A stretch of DNA of 64,000 nucleotides from RHKX01 sp041393495 (GCA_041393495.1 JAWKKA010000001.1:1-64000), one strand, 5' to 3'. Positions 1 through 8,392 are shown, counted from the stretch's first letter. Notes: a model not told the origin generated them from the letters alone. Program-made: numbers and translations.

Positions 1-84
1 AACCAGCAGCCGGTCCTCTACGGGGTTCGCGACGGCGAGGTGGTGGCCGAGATGCGACCGCGGCTGCGGGGGGCGCTGCGATGA
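1..84 (+). CDS. C-terminal end of an unidentified protein (partial)
   Basis: An open frame runs in from the left edge and stops with TGA at 82-84, giving 27 residues ending in RLRGALR. The stop overlaps the ATG of the FAH-family gene at 81 (ATGA), so the two are probably cotranscribed and translationally coupled. The fragment has no recognisable motif and I assign no function. Confidence 0.55.
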   Translation, partial: NQQPVLYGVRDGEVVAEMRPRLRGALR

Positions 85-935
85 GGCTCGGGACGGCCCG
101 CCCGGTCGGCGGCGGCGCATCGCTGGCCGTCGCGGTCGCCGGCGCCGCGGACGAGCGGCTCGAGCCGCTCGCCGATCCCGGGGGGCTCGGCCTGCTCGGC
201 CTGATCGCGGCCGGCCCGGAGGCGCTGGCGGATGCCTACGCGGGACGCACGACGGCGAGCGGGCCGCTCGAGCTCGTGGCGCCGCTGCGGCCGCCGAAGA
301 TCGTCGCGATCGGGCTCAACTACCTCGACCACATCCGCGAGTCGAACGCGCCGCGGCCCGAGGTCCCGCTCATCTTCACGAAGTTCCCGACGAGCGTGAT
401 CGGCCCCGGCGATCCGATCCCGATCGACGCCGGGCTGACCGAGCGGGTCGATTGGGAGGTCGAGCTCGCGGCGGTGATCGGCCGGCGGATGCGACGGGTG
501 GCCGCGGCCGACGCGCTCGGCGGCGTCTTCGGCTACACGATCGCCAACGACGTCTCGGCCCGCGACCTGCAGTTCTCCGACGGCCAGTGGGTCCGGGCGA
601 AGAGCCTCGACGGCTTCTGCCCGCTCGGCCCGGCGATCGTCACCGCCGACGAGATCGGCGACCCGCAGCGGCTCGCGCTGACGACGACGGTCAACGGCGA
701 GAAGGTCCAGGACTCGAGCACCGCGGAGATGCTGTTCGGCGTCGCCGAGCTGATCGAGTTCTGCGCGCGCAACTTCACGCTCGAGCCCGGCGACCTGATC
801 CTGACCGGGACCCCGTGGGGCTGCGGCGAGTTCATGGACCCGCCCCGCTCGCTGCGGCCCGGCGACGAGGTCGAGGTCGCGATCGCGGGGATCGGCTCGC
901 TCACGAACCCGGTCGTCGCCGCGGCGGCGGGCTGA
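81..935 (+). CDS. Fumarylacetoacetate hydrolase (FAH) family protein
   Basis: 284 residues, the usual length for the FAH / 2-oxohepta-3-ene-1,7-dioate hydratase-isomerase family. The N-terminal third is a variable cap; the catalytic fold starts near residue 73 with IVAIGLNYLDH. The acidic metal-ligand region is seen in DWEVELAAVIG, followed by ANDVSARDLQ, the KSLDGFCPLGPAIV segment and the LILTGTPWGCGEF strand typical of the family. Members hydrolyse or decarboxylate acylpyruvate-type diketo acids using Mg2+/Mn2+, often late in aromatic-compound catabolism. The substrate cannot be deduced: this family is broad and the only upstream partner is a 27-residue fragment. The ATG overlaps the preceding stop. 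It is followed by a 119-nt GC-rich spacer and an independent promoter, so it appears to end its operon. Confidence 0.85.
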   Translation: MRLGTARPVGGGASLAVAVAGAADERLEPLADPGGLGLLGLIAAGPEALADAYAGRTTASGPLELVAPLRPPKIVAIGLNYLDHIRESNAPRPEVPLIFTKFPTSVIGPGDPIPIDAGLTERVDWEVELAAVIGRRMRRVAAADALGGVFGYTIANDVSARDLQFSDGQWVRAKSLDGFCPLGPAIVTADEIGDPQRLALTTTVNGEKVQDSSTAEMLFGVAELIEFCARNFTLEPGDLILTGTPWGCGEFMDPPRSLRPGDEVEVAIAGIGSLTNPVVAAAAG

Positions 936-1040
936 GCGGACGCGAGCGGCCGGGGCCCGTGAGCGCCCCGCGACGGGCTGAGCGGGGCGACCCGCCGCGG
1001 CGGGCTGAGCGGCGGGCGACCCGCGGCGGCGGGCTCCCCC

Positions 1041-1046
1041 TACCAT
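1041..1046 (+). promoter_or_regulatory. -10 hexamer TACCAT, leaderless-type promoter
   Basis: TACCAT lies 8 nt before the ATG at 1055. With initiation about 7 nt after the -10, the transcript would begin almost at the start codon. No Shine-Dalgarno sequence is present, which fits a leaderless mRNA. The upstream spacer (936-1040) is repetitive GC-rich sequence with recurring gggctgagcgg units and shows no clear -35. Confidence 0.55.
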
Positions 1047-1054
1047 CCCCTCCG

Positions 1055-2227
1055 ATGGCAGAGGCGACCGAGATCGGCAGCGGGCCGGGCCGCACCCAGG
1101 GCGGGCCGAAGCTGCGCTCCCGCAAGGGCGGCGCCGCGATCCCGCTCGACGAGGTCGACCGCCGGCTGATGAACCTGATGCAGTCGGAGTTCCCGCTCGA
1201 GGCGGAGCCCTACGCGAAGCTGGCCGCCGCCGCGGGCATCGGGACCGCCGAGCTCATGGATCGGACGCGGCGGCTGCTCGACGGCCGGATCATCCGCGAG
1301 ATCACGCCGATCTTCGACACCCGGGCGCTCGGCTACTCCTCGATGCTCGTCGCCGCCAGGGTCGACGCCGAGTATCCGCACCGGCCGGCGAAGATCATCA
1401 ATGCCCACCCCGGCGTCTCCCACAACTACCTGCGCGACCACGAGTTCAACCTCTGGTTCACGGTCGCGACCCCGCCCGACTCACGGCTCGGCATCGACGG
1501 CACCCTCGACGTCCTCCAGCGACTCACCGGCGCCGAGTCGATTCGCCAGCTCCCGACGCTGACGATGTTCAAGATCAACATGAACCTCGAGATGGAGGGT
1601 GGCACCGACGCGCTCGCCGCCAAGGTCGAGGCGGTGCCGCCGCGCGAGCTCGAGCCCCAGCCCTACGACGAGCTCGACGTCGCCGTGATCCGCGCGGCCC
1701 AGGGCCCGATGGAGGTGAGCGAGCGCCCCTACGACGAGGCCGCCGCGGCGGTCGGGCTCGACACCGGTGCGTTCCTCGCCCACATGGAGGGGCTCGTCGA
1801 GCGCCGGATCCTCCGCCGCGTCGCGGCGATCCTCTACCACCGCCGTGCCGGCTTCTCGGCGAACGGGATGGGCGTCTGGAGGGTCGCCCCCGAGGACGTC
1901 GCCGAGGTCGGCGGCCGGATGGCGGCCGTGCGCGGGATCTCCCACTGCTACCAGCGCCCGACCTACCCCGACTGGCCCTACTCGGTGTTCACGATGGCCC
2001 ATGGCCGCTCGAAGGAGGAGTGCGACGCGGTCCTGCAGTCGATCGCCGACGAGCACGACCTGCACGGCGACGACCGCGCCGTCCTCTACAGCTCGACCGA
2101 GTTCAAGAAGGTGCGGCTGCGCTACTTCACGCCCGACTACGAGGAGTGGGAGCGCGCGCACGCGCCGGAGGCGTTCGCGGCGGCGGCAAACGGCGAGCAG
2201 CAAGCAGCAGATCAGGGCGGGCGTTGA
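1055..2227 (+). CDS. AhbA-AhbB-like fused siroheme decarboxylase / Lrp-AsnC family protein
   Basis: 390 residues made of two consecutive Lrp/AsnC-like modules. Module 1 (about 28-190) contains DEVDRRLMNLMQSEFPL and SHNYLRDHEFNLWFTV; module 2 (about 215-370) contains ISHCYQRPTYPDWPYSVFTM. Those signatures match the two subunits of siroheme decarboxylase (AhbA and AhbB, NirDLGH family), which remove acetate side chains of siroheme to give 12,18-didecarboxysiroheme. Here both halves are in one chain. The gene precedes hemL by a 4-nt TTGA overlap, so it belongs to a tetrapyrrole operon. It may be a working decarboxylase, or a haem-responsive regulator derived from one; sequence alone does not decide. 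The ATG at 1055 is favoured by the TACCAT hexamer just upstream; a much longer upstream frame exists but is out of context. Confidence 0.75.
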   Translation: MAEATEIGSGPGRTQGGPKLRSRKGGAAIPLDEVDRRLMNLMQSEFPLEAEPYAKLAAAAGIGTAELMDRTRRLLDGRIIREITPIFDTRALGYSSMLVAARVDAEYPHRPAKIINAHPGVSHNYLRDHEFNLWFTVATPPDSRLGIDGTLDVLQRLTGAESIRQLPTLTMFKINMNLEMEGGTDALAAKVEAVPPRELEPQPYDELDVAVIRAAQGPMEVSERPYDEAAAAVGLDTGAFLAHMEGLVERRILRRVAAILYHRRAGFSANGMGVWRVAPEDVAEVGGRMAAVRGISHCYQRPTYPDWPYSVFTMAHGRSKEECDAVLQSIADEHDLHGDDRAVLYSSTEFKKVRLRYFTPDYEEWERAHAPEAFAAAANGEQQAADQGGR

Positions 2228-3513
2228 ACGACGGGCGCTCGACGGCGCTCTACGAGCGAGCCCTGAGGCTGATGCCGGGCGGGGTCAACTCGCCGGTGCG
2301 GGCGATGACGTCGATCGGGCGCGAGCCGATCTTCATCGCCAGCGGGGAGGGCTGTCGGGTTCGCGACGTCGATGGCAACGAGTACATCGACTGGGTCGGC
2401 TCCTGGGGCCCCTTGATCCTCGGCCATGCCGACCCGGCGGTCGTCGCCGCGGTCAGCGCTGCCGCCGCCCGCGGCACCTCGTATGGGGCCGCGACATCCG
2501 GCGAGGTCGACCTCGCCGCCGAGGTCGCCGACCGATTCCCCTCGGTCGAGATGATCCGGATGGTCAACTCGGGGACCGAGGCGACGATGAGCGCGATCCG
2601 GCTGGCCCGGGCGGCGACCGGCCGCGAGCGCCTCGTCAAGTTCGCCGGCGCCTACCACGGCCACGTCGACGGCCTCCTCGCCGAGGCGGGCTCGGGTCTC
2701 GCCACCCAGTCGATCCCGGCGAGCCCCGGGGTTCCGCTCGCGCAGGCCGAGGCGACCGCGATCGTCCCCTGGAACGACCCGGTCGCGGTCGAGCAGGCCG
2801 TCGATGTCCATGAGCCGGCGGCGATCCTCTGCGAGCCGGTGCCGGCGAACATGGGCGTGGTTCCGCCCCGCGAGGGCTTTCTCGGCCACCTTCGCGAGCT
2901 CGCCGATCGTTCCGGCGCGCTGCTCGTCTGCGACGAGGTGATCAGCGGCTTCCGGGTCGCTCGCGGCGGCGCCCAGGAGCTCTACGGCATCGACGCCGAC
3001 CTGACCGTGATGGGCAAGGTGATCGGCGGCGGCCTGCCGGCCGCGGCCTACGGTGGCTCCCGCGAGCTGCTCGAGCGGGTCGCGCCGGCCGGGGACGTCT
3101 ACCAGGCGGGGACCCTCTCGGGGAACCCGCTCGCGGTGGCGGCCGGCCTCGCGACGCTTCAGCAGCTCGACGCCGCCGCCTACGCGCGGCTCGACGCCGC
3201 CACCGACCGGCTCGCCGCCGGCCTCACCCGCGCCGCCGAGGCGGCGGGGGGCGAAGAGCCACGGGTCAGCGTCAGCTCGACCTGCGGCCTCGTGACCCCG
3301 TTCTTCGCGGCACGAGCGCCGCACGACTTCGCCGGCGCGCAGCGCTGCGACCTCGAAGCCCACGCGACCTTCTGCCGGGCGATGCTCGAGCGCGGCTTCT
3401 ACCCGCCGCCCTCGCAGTTCGAGGCCTGGTTCGTCTCGCTCGCCCACGACGACGAGTCGATCGACCGGACCTGCGAGGCGGCCGAGGACTGCCTGCGCGA
3501 GGCGTTGCGGTGA
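2224..3513 (+). CDS. hemL: Glutamate-1-semialdehyde 2,1-aminomutase
   Basis: 429 residues, standard for GSA aminomutase, the PLP enzyme that converts glutamate-1-semialdehyde to 5-aminolevulinate in the C5 haem pathway. The N-terminus has the family signature LMPGGVNSPVRA; further on are VNSGTEATMSAIRLAR, CDEVISGFRV (Asp contacting the PLP ring) and MGKVIGGGLPAAAYGG with the Schiff-base lysine, then YQAGTLSGNPLA. I chose the TTG at 2224, which overlaps the preceding TGA (TTGA) and starts exactly at the usual beginning of the family; longer versions read through the upstream gene. It lies between the AhbAB-like gene and the respiratory block, consistent with supplying haem for the cytochromes encoded downstream. 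Confidence 0.93.
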   Translation: MNDGRSTALYERALRLMPGGVNSPVRAMTSIGREPIFIASGEGCRVRDVDGNEYIDWVGSWGPLILGHADPAVVAAVSAAAARGTSYGAATSGEVDLAAEVADRFPSVEMIRMVNSGTEATMSAIRLARAATGRERLVKFAGAYHGHVDGLLAEAGSGLATQSIPASPGVPLAQAEATAIVPWNDPVAVEQAVDVHEPAAILCEPVPANMGVVPPREGFLGHLRELADRSGALLVCDEVISGFRVARGGAQELYGIDADLTVMGKVIGGGLPAAAYGGSRELLERVAPAGDVYQAGTLSGNPLAVAAGLATLQQLDAAAYARLDAATDRLAAGLTRAAEAAGGEEPRVSVSSTCGLVTPFFAARAPHDFAGAQRCDLEAHATFCRAMLERGFYPPPSQFEAWFVSLAHDDESIDRTCEAAEDCLREALR

Positions 3514-4118
3514 CCGCGGCCGACGCTCCGCTGCGGCCCGAGGACGCGCTCGCCGCGCTCGCCGTGAGCCTTCGCGACGAGGGACCGGTGATCGCGCCCC
3601 ACGTCGCCGAGCCGGCCGGGCCGACGGTGCTCGGCGTGCTCGCCGCCGCCGGCCCGCGCTGCGCGGCCGACCCGGGCTCCTACGCGACCGTCGTCGAGCT
3701 CGTCCGCGAGGGCTATCTCTGCCACTACGGCGAGCCGCGCCTGCTGGCCCGCCTCGATCCCGACCTGCGGCTGCTTGCCGGCGACCACCTCTACGCCCGC
3801 GGCATCGAGCGGCTCGCCCGGCTCGGAGACCTGCTCGCCGTCGCCGAGCTCTCCGACCTGATCTCGATCGCGGCGCAGCTCGACGCGGCCCCGGGCTCCG
3901 ATCCCGACGCCGCCGAGATCGCCTGGCTGGCCGCCGCGGTGGCGATCGGCGCCGGCCCGAGCGCCGAGCACGCCGCCGGCAAGACGGCCCTGCGCGAGGG
4001 CGGGGGCGCGGACCGGCTCTGGCGGGCCGCGCGTGAGCGCGCCGAGCAGGCCGGTCTGTCCGAGCATCTGTCGGTGGCGTCCGAAGCAGTAGGATTCGCC
4101 GCCCCGAACCGTGGCTGA
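3510..4118 (+). CDS. HepS-like / polyprenyl synthase-related small protein
   Basis: 202 residues, GTG start overlapping the hemL stop (GTGA). It is helical and lacks the aspartate-rich DDxxD motifs of a prenyl diphosphate synthase, but residues about 87-110 (LRLLAGDHLYARGIERLARLGD) resemble the LAGDxLxAR helix found in polyprenyl synthases and in HepS, the non-catalytic component of heterodimeric heptaprenyl diphosphate synthase. Gene order supports this: hepT and menG lie downstream, as in the Bacillus hepS-menG-hepT cluster, though here qcrABC is inserted between. I infer a partner subunit or regulator of the HepT protein at 7287; a role unrelated to prenyl transfer cannot be excluded. Confidence 0.55.
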   Translation: MTAADAPLRPEDALAALAVSLRDEGPVIAPHVAEPAGPTVLGVLAAAGPRCAADPGSYATVVELVREGYLCHYGEPRLLARLDPDLRLLAGDHLYARGIERLARLGDLLAVAELSDLISIAAQLDAAPGSDPDAAEIAWLAAAVAIGAGPSAEHAAGKTALREGGGADRLWRAARERAEQAGLSEHLSVASEAVGFAAPNRG

Positions 4119-4797
4119 ATCAGGCGAAGAAAAGACGACCAGCCCGGCCGGCTCGTCCCGTGCCGAAGAGCTGCCCCCGATGAAGCCGGTCGGCTACTTC
4201 GAGGGCGAGTCGATGACCCGTCGCAAGGTGTTCACGGTCGCCGGTGGCGCGCTCGGCGGCATCGCCGGGGCGGCGATCGTGCTGCCGGCGCTCGGCTTCG
4301 CGGTCGCGCCGATCTTCGAGCAGCCCGAGGAGGACTGGCAGGCGGTCGGCCCCGAGGGGGACTTCGTCCCCGAGACCTACGTCCCGCGCGTGATCACGAT
4401 CGTCCAGGGGATCGGCGAGGCGGGCAAGTCGACCGTCTACGTCCGCCGCGGCAGCGTCGACCTCGGCGAGGACCCTGACTCCTACGTCGCGATTTCGACC
4501 CGCTGCGCCCACCTCGGCTGCCCGGTCCGCTTCGTCCAGGCCGCCGGCAACTTCATCTGCCCGTGTCACGGCGGCGTCTACGGCTTTCAGGGCGAGGTCA
4601 TCGGCGGGCCGCCGGTGCGCCCGCTCGACCGCTTCCAGACCAGGGTCACCGACCGCGTCGTCGAGATCGGGCCGCGCTACAGCGTCACCTCCGAGCTCGA
4701 GCCGGTCCGCGCCCGCGACCCGGGCGAGTACACCGGCGGGGCGTGGGAGTACCTGTACCCGCCCCGGCCGACGACCGCCGCTCCCCCGTCCTCGTAG
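4111..4797 (+). CDS. qcrA: Rieske iron-sulfur subunit of quinol:cytochrome c reductase
   Basis: 228 residues, GTG start overlapping the end of the previous gene by 8 nt. An N-terminal cytoplasmic stretch is followed by a single membrane anchor (about residues 45-66, rich in Gly/Ala/Ile/Val). The Rieske cluster boxes are intact: CAHLGC at about 132-137 and CPCHGG at about 150-155, giving two Cys and two His ligands for a [2Fe-2S] centre. MTRRKVF just before the anchor is compatible with Tat-type insertion of Rieske proteins. It is followed by cytochrome b and cytochrome c subunits, so it donates electrons from menaquinol to the c-type haem. A TAGGAT hexamer at 4090-4095 could give an additional internal promoter. 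Confidence 0.9.
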   Translation: MAESGEEKTTSPAGSSRAEELPPMKPVGYFEGESMTRRKVFTVAGGALGGIAGAAIVLPALGFAVAPIFEQPEEDWQAVGPEGDFVPETYVPRVITIVQGIGEAGKSTVYVRRGSVDLGEDPDSYVAISTRCAHLGCPVRFVQAAGNFICPCHGGVYGFQGEVIGGPPVRPLDRFQTRVTDRVVEIGPRYSVTSELEPVRARDPGEYTGGAWEYLYPPRPTTAAPPSS

Positions 4798-4809
4798 TCA
4801 GGCACGCGA

Positions 4810-5709
4810 ATGCCCGACCTCCAGAAGCTCCTGCCCCCGCCGATGCGCCGGCCGCCGAAGCCGGGGCACCCCGACGGCGCCGTCGACGGCGCCGTCGGCG
4901 AGCCGACCGCGCTGCGCGAGGGCAGGACCGACGACCCCGGCAAGCGGCTGAAGGCGAAGACCGCCGACAGCCCGGCCGACCTCGTCGGCTGGGTCGACGA
5001 GCGGATGGGGGGCGCCAGCTTCCTGACCGCGATGCTGCTCCGCAAGGTCCCGAAGGGGACCAACTGGTTCTACACGCTCGGCTCGGCGACCCTGTTCGCG
5101 TTCGTCGTCCAGGCGGTCACCGGCGTCTTCCTGGCGATGTACTACACGCCATCGCCGGTCGAGGCCTACGCGTCGATCACCCACCTGACCAACGACGTCT
5201 TCCTCGGCGAGTTCGTCCGCGGCATGCACAAGTGGGGCGCCTCGGTGATGGTGATCCTGATCTTCATCCACATGGCGCGGACCTTCTTCTTCGGCGCCTA
5301 CAAGTACCCGCGCGAGCTCAACTGGGTGATCGGCGTCGTCCTGTTGATCCTGACGATGGTGATGGGCTTCACCGGCTACCTGTTGCCGTTCGACCAGCGC
5401 TCCTACTGGGCGACGATCGTCGGCGTCAACATCAACGGCACCGGCCCGATCCTCGGCCCCTACCTGTCCGACTTCCTGCGGGCGGGCCCCGAGTTCGGCG
5501 CGACGACGCTCTCGCGCTTCTACGCGATCCACATGCTGCTCGTGCCCGGCGCGATCATCGCGATGATCGGCGCCCACCTCTACCTCGTCGTCAAGCTCGG
5601 GACCACGGCGCCACCGTGGATGCGGGCCGACCGCCAGCCGAAGGAGTCGCGCCGCAAGCCGGTCGAGGCGATCGCGGACGGCTCCGGCGGTAACGGGGGT
5701 GCACCGTGA
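4810..5709 (+). CDS. qcrB: Cytochrome b6-like subunit of menaquinol:cytochrome c reductase
   Basis: 299 residues, much shorter than full-length actinobacterial QcrB, because only the N-terminal four-helix haem-binding half is present. After a hydrophilic N-terminus (about 70 residues) there are helices carrying two pairs of His ligands, in FVRGMHKWGASVM / FIHMARTFFF and in FYAIHMLL / IGAHLYLVVKLG. LLPFDQRSYWAT matches the b6 loop after helix C. The remaining subunit-IV portion is encoded in the next gene. The ORF ends by overlapping that gene's GTG (GTGA). Only 12 nt separate it from the Rieske gene, so the three form an operon. Integral membrane protein, site of quinol oxidation and reduction. 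Confidence 0.9.
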   Translation: MPDLQKLLPPPMRRPPKPGHPDGAVDGAVGEPTALREGRTDDPGKRLKAKTADSPADLVGWVDERMGGASFLTAMLLRKVPKGTNWFYTLGSATLFAFVVQAVTGVFLAMYYTPSPVEAYASITHLTNDVFLGEFVRGMHKWGASVMVILIFIHMARTFFFGAYKYPRELNWVIGVVLLILTMVMGFTGYLLPFDQRSYWATIVGVNINGTGPILGPYLSDFLRAGPEFGATTLSRFYAIHMLLVPGAIIAMIGAHLYLVVKLGTTAPPWMRADRQPKESRRKPVEAIADGSGGNGGAP

Positions 5710-6551
5710 ACGCACGCGAGAAGGAGCAGTACCTCCGCGAGTACGAGGTCCTGAAGAAGAAGGGCAAGCCCTTCTTCCCCTACGCGGTCCTCAAGGACTC
5801 GACGATGGCGCTGATCGTCGTCGCCCTGATCGTCTTCATGTCGATCTACCTCGGCGCCGAGCAGGGGCCGAAGGCCGACCCGACGACGACGACCTACGTG
5901 CCGCGCCCCGATTGGTACTTCTACTTCCTGTTCGAGCTGCTGCGGATCATCAAGCCGCCGTGGCTCGTCCCGCTCGCCACGATCGGGGTGCCGACGATCG
6001 CGATGGTCCTGCTGCTGCTGTTGCCGTTCTACGACCGCAATCCGGAGCGCAACCCGCTGAAGCGGCCGATCGCCTCGATCGCCGGGGTGATGACGATCAT
6101 CGCGATGGCCTTCCTCACCTTCCTCGGCGCCAACGCCGGCGCCCCGACCGAGATCGACATGGAGGTCGCGCCCCAGTACGAGCCTGGCAAGCTGATCGCT
6201 GCGGACTCCGGTTGTCTGGCCTGCCACCAGATCGGCGAGAACGGCAACAACGGGCCGGGCCCGAAGCTGACCGAGGTCGGCGCCCGCCTGAACCCGGCGG
6301 CGATCGCCCGCTCGCTCGAGATCGGGCCGGGGATCATGCCTTCGTACGCGGCGATGGCCGAGGACGAGCCCGCGAAGTTCCGTGATCTCGTCGCGTTCCT
6401 CGCCTCGCTGAACGGCGAGGAGCAGGCGGGCGCCGAGGAGTCCACCGCCGCAACCGACAAGACCGTCGAGAGCGCCGGTGGCGATCCGGCGGCGGTGGTC
6501 GGCGGCTCCGAGGGCTCCGGCTCGACAAGCGACACCGGCTCGACCCCCTGA
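5706..6551 (+). CDS. qcrC: Subunit IV-cytochrome c fusion of menaquinol:cytochrome c reductase
   Basis: 281 residues. The first part has three predicted membrane helices and the PDWYFYFLFELLR motif of subunit IV (the PEWY-type Qo-site segment appears here as PDWY). The second part is a single-haem cytochrome c domain with CLACH at about 170-174 and a likely Met axial ligand in GIMPSYAAM. A low-complexity Ser/Gly/Glu tail follows. This architecture is that of Bacillus QcrC, not the dihaem QcrC of mycobacteria and corynebacteria. The GTG start overlaps the qcrB stop. Acts in the membrane, passing electrons from the Rieske centre to a terminal oxidase. Confidence 0.88.
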   Translation: MNAREKEQYLREYEVLKKKGKPFFPYAVLKDSTMALIVVALIVFMSIYLGAEQGPKADPTTTTYVPRPDWYFYFLFELLRIIKPPWLVPLATIGVPTIAMVLLLLLPFYDRNPERNPLKRPIASIAGVMTIIAMAFLTFLGANAGAPTEIDMEVAPQYEPGKLIAADSGCLACHQIGENGNNGPGPKLTEVGARLNPAAIARSLEIGPGIMPSYAAMAEDEPAKFRDLVAFLASLNGEEQAGAEESTAATDKTVESAGGDPAAVVGGSEGSGSTSDTGSTP

Positions 6552-6610
6552 CCACGGCCGAGAGCAAGCCATCTCGGGACTCGGAGCAGTTCGCATCCGA
6601 GGTCCGCGGC

Positions 6611-7282
6611 ATGTTCGACCGGATCGCCGGCTTCTACGACGTGATGAACTCGGCGATGACCGCCGGCATGCACCATCGCTGGCGCGCTCGCGCCGTCGAC
6701 AGCGCCGCGCTGGGGCCCGGCGACGCCGCCCTCGACGTCTGCTGCGGGACCGGTGATCTGACGCTCGAGCTGGCCCGGCGGGTCGGGCCCACCGGCCGGG
6801 TCGTCGGCTCCGACTTCGCCGAGCGGATGCTCGACCTCGCCCGCGACAAGCCGGTCCCCGCGGGAGCGGCGAAGCCGATCTTCGAGTGGGCCGATGCGCT
6901 CGCGCTCCCCTACGACGACGCGAGCTTCGACGCCGTCACCGTCGGCTTCGGGGTTCGCAACCTCGCCGATCTCGACCGCGGCATCGCCGAGATGGACCGG
7001 GTGCTGAGGCCGGGCGGGCGGCTCGTGATCCTCGAGATCACGCAGCCGGCGCGACGGCCGCTGTCGACCTTCTTCTCCGTCTGGTTCGATCGGATCGTGC
7101 CGCTGATCGGGCGCGCCGCCGGCGACAGCGCCGCCTACAGCTACCTGCCCGAGTCGGTGAAGCGGTTCCCGTCCCCGGGCGGCCTCGCAGCGCTCATGGA
7201 CGGCGCCGGGCTCGAGGCGATCCGCTGGACGATCCTGGCCGGGGGGATCATCGCGATCCACTCCGGCCGCAAGCCCGGGTGA
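6611..7282 (+). CDS. menG: Demethylmenaquinone methyltransferase (UbiE/MenG family)
   Basis: 223 residues from the ATG at 6611; family members usually carry about 15-20 residues before the MFDRIAGFYDVMN motif, and an in-frame CTG at 6548 (overlapping the qcrC stop as CTGA) would supply them, so the true start may be 6548. The SAM-binding motif I is seen as DVCCGTGDLTLELA, motif II region as VTVGFGVRNLADLDRG, and post-motif as LRPGGRLVILEITQP. It methylates demethylmenaquinone in the last step of menaquinone synthesis. It sits between qcrC and hepT, i.e. the quinone used by the adjacent complex is made by its neighbours. Confidence 0.88.
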   Translation: MFDRIAGFYDVMNSAMTAGMHHRWRARAVDSAALGPGDAALDVCCGTGDLTLELARRVGPTGRVVGSDFAERMLDLARDKPVPAGAAKPIFEWADALALPYDDASFDAVTVGFGVRNLADLDRGIAEMDRVLRPGGRLVILEITQPARRPLSTFFSVWFDRIVPLIGRAAGDSAAYSYLPESVKRFPSPGGLAALMDGAGLEAIRWTILAGGIIAIHSGRKPG

Positions 7283-7286
7283 GCGG

Positions 7287-8291
7287 ATGACCCGCTCTTC
7301 CTCACCGGAGCCGGTCACTGCGGTCACCGACCTCGCCGCCGCCTGGTTGCCGGCGCGGATGACCGAGGTCGAGCGCCGGCTCGGCGAGATCGTCGATGGC
7401 TGGGGGCCGGAGCTCGGCGCCGACGCGGGCGAGACCCTGGCGGCTGGCGGCAAGCGGATGCGGCCGCTGCTGGTCCTGCTCTGCGCCGGCCGCGGGGCCG
7501 GGCAGGAGGCGATCCGCGCCGCGACCGCGATCGAGCTCGTCCACATGGCGACGCTCGTCCACGACGACGTCCTCGACGATGCGCCGCTTCGGCGCGGCCT
7601 GCCGACCGTGGTCGCGAGCTCGGGTCGTCGCCGCGCGGTCGCCGCCGGCGACCTGCTCTTCTCGCGGGCGTTCGCGGTCCTCGCCGCCGATGGCGCCGGG
7701 CCGGACGGAGCCCGCCCGGCCACCGACCGCCAGGTCGAGCTCCTCGCCCGGGCCTCGGTGGCGCTCGCCCGCGGCGAGCTCGCCCAACGCCGCGATGCTT
7801 ACGACACCGGCGTGTCGATCGAGCGCTACCAGCGCCGTTGCGAGCTGAAGACGGCGGCGTTGTTCGAGTGCGCCTGCGTGATCGGCGCCGCCCGCTCCGC
7901 GGCCGAGGAGAAGGCGCTGACCGACTTCGGCCGCGCGATCGGGCTCGCCTTCCAGCTCCTCGACGACGTCCTCGACGTGCTCGGTCCGCCCGAGCGGACC
8001 GGCAAGGCCCGCGGCACCGACCTGCTCGACGGCACCGTGACGCTGCCGTTCATCATCGCCGGCGAGCGCGACCCGGGGCTGCGCGAGATCGACCTGCGCG
8101 GCCTCGACCCGGCCGCCGCCGAGTCGGTCTGCGACCGGATCGCGGCCACCGGCGCCGCCGCGGAGGTCCGCGCCGAGGCGCGCGAGCGGGTCGAGAGCGC
8201 CAAGGCCGCGCTGCGTGGCTCCGGCATCGGCGGCGAGGAGCTCCAGATGCTCGAGCTGGTCGCCGACGGGGTGGTGGAGCGCTACAGCTGA
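7287..8291 (+). CDS. hepT: Polyprenyl (heptaprenyl-type) diphosphate synthase catalytic subunit
   Basis: 334 residues of the trans-isoprenyl diphosphate synthase fold. The first aspartate-rich motif is LVHDDVLDD near residue 92 and the second is LLDDVLDVLG near 224; both match DDxxD, and GGKRMRPLLVLL and GTDLLDGTVTLP are also present, so the active site looks complete. It elongates farnesyl diphosphate with isopentenyl diphosphate to make the menaquinone side chain. It starts 4 nt after menG and closes the haem/quinone/cytochrome block. If the HepS-like gene at 3510 is its partner, the enzyme would be heterodimeric; otherwise it acts alone. Confidence 0.87.
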   Translation: MTRSSSPEPVTAVTDLAAAWLPARMTEVERRLGEIVDGWGPELGADAGETLAAGGKRMRPLLVLLCAGRGAGQEAIRAATAIELVHMATLVHDDVLDDAPLRRGLPTVVASSGRRRAVAAGDLLFSRAFAVLAADGAGPDGARPATDRQVELLARASVALARGELAQRRDAYDTGVSIERYQRRCELKTAALFECACVIGAARSAAEEKALTDFGRAIGLAFQLLDDVLDVLGPPERTGKARGTDLLDGTVTLPFIIAGERDPGLREIDLRGLDPAAAESVCDRIAATGAAAEVRAEARERVESAKAALRGSGIGGEELQMLELVADGVVERYS

Positions 8292-8392
8292 GGCGACGGA
8301 GCCAGGCGCGGCCCGGTCTTCACGCCGGCGCCGCGCGCCGACGGGGTCTTCGAGCGCTGGCGCTGGCAGATGACTGACGGGTCCAGCCTTCA

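Noticed and set aside
18..1046. Long minus-strand open frame over the FAH gene (and many similar ones across the window)
   Set aside because: In such GC-rich DNA the antisense and shifted frames of real genes stay open; translations are Arg/Ala/Gly-rich without domains.
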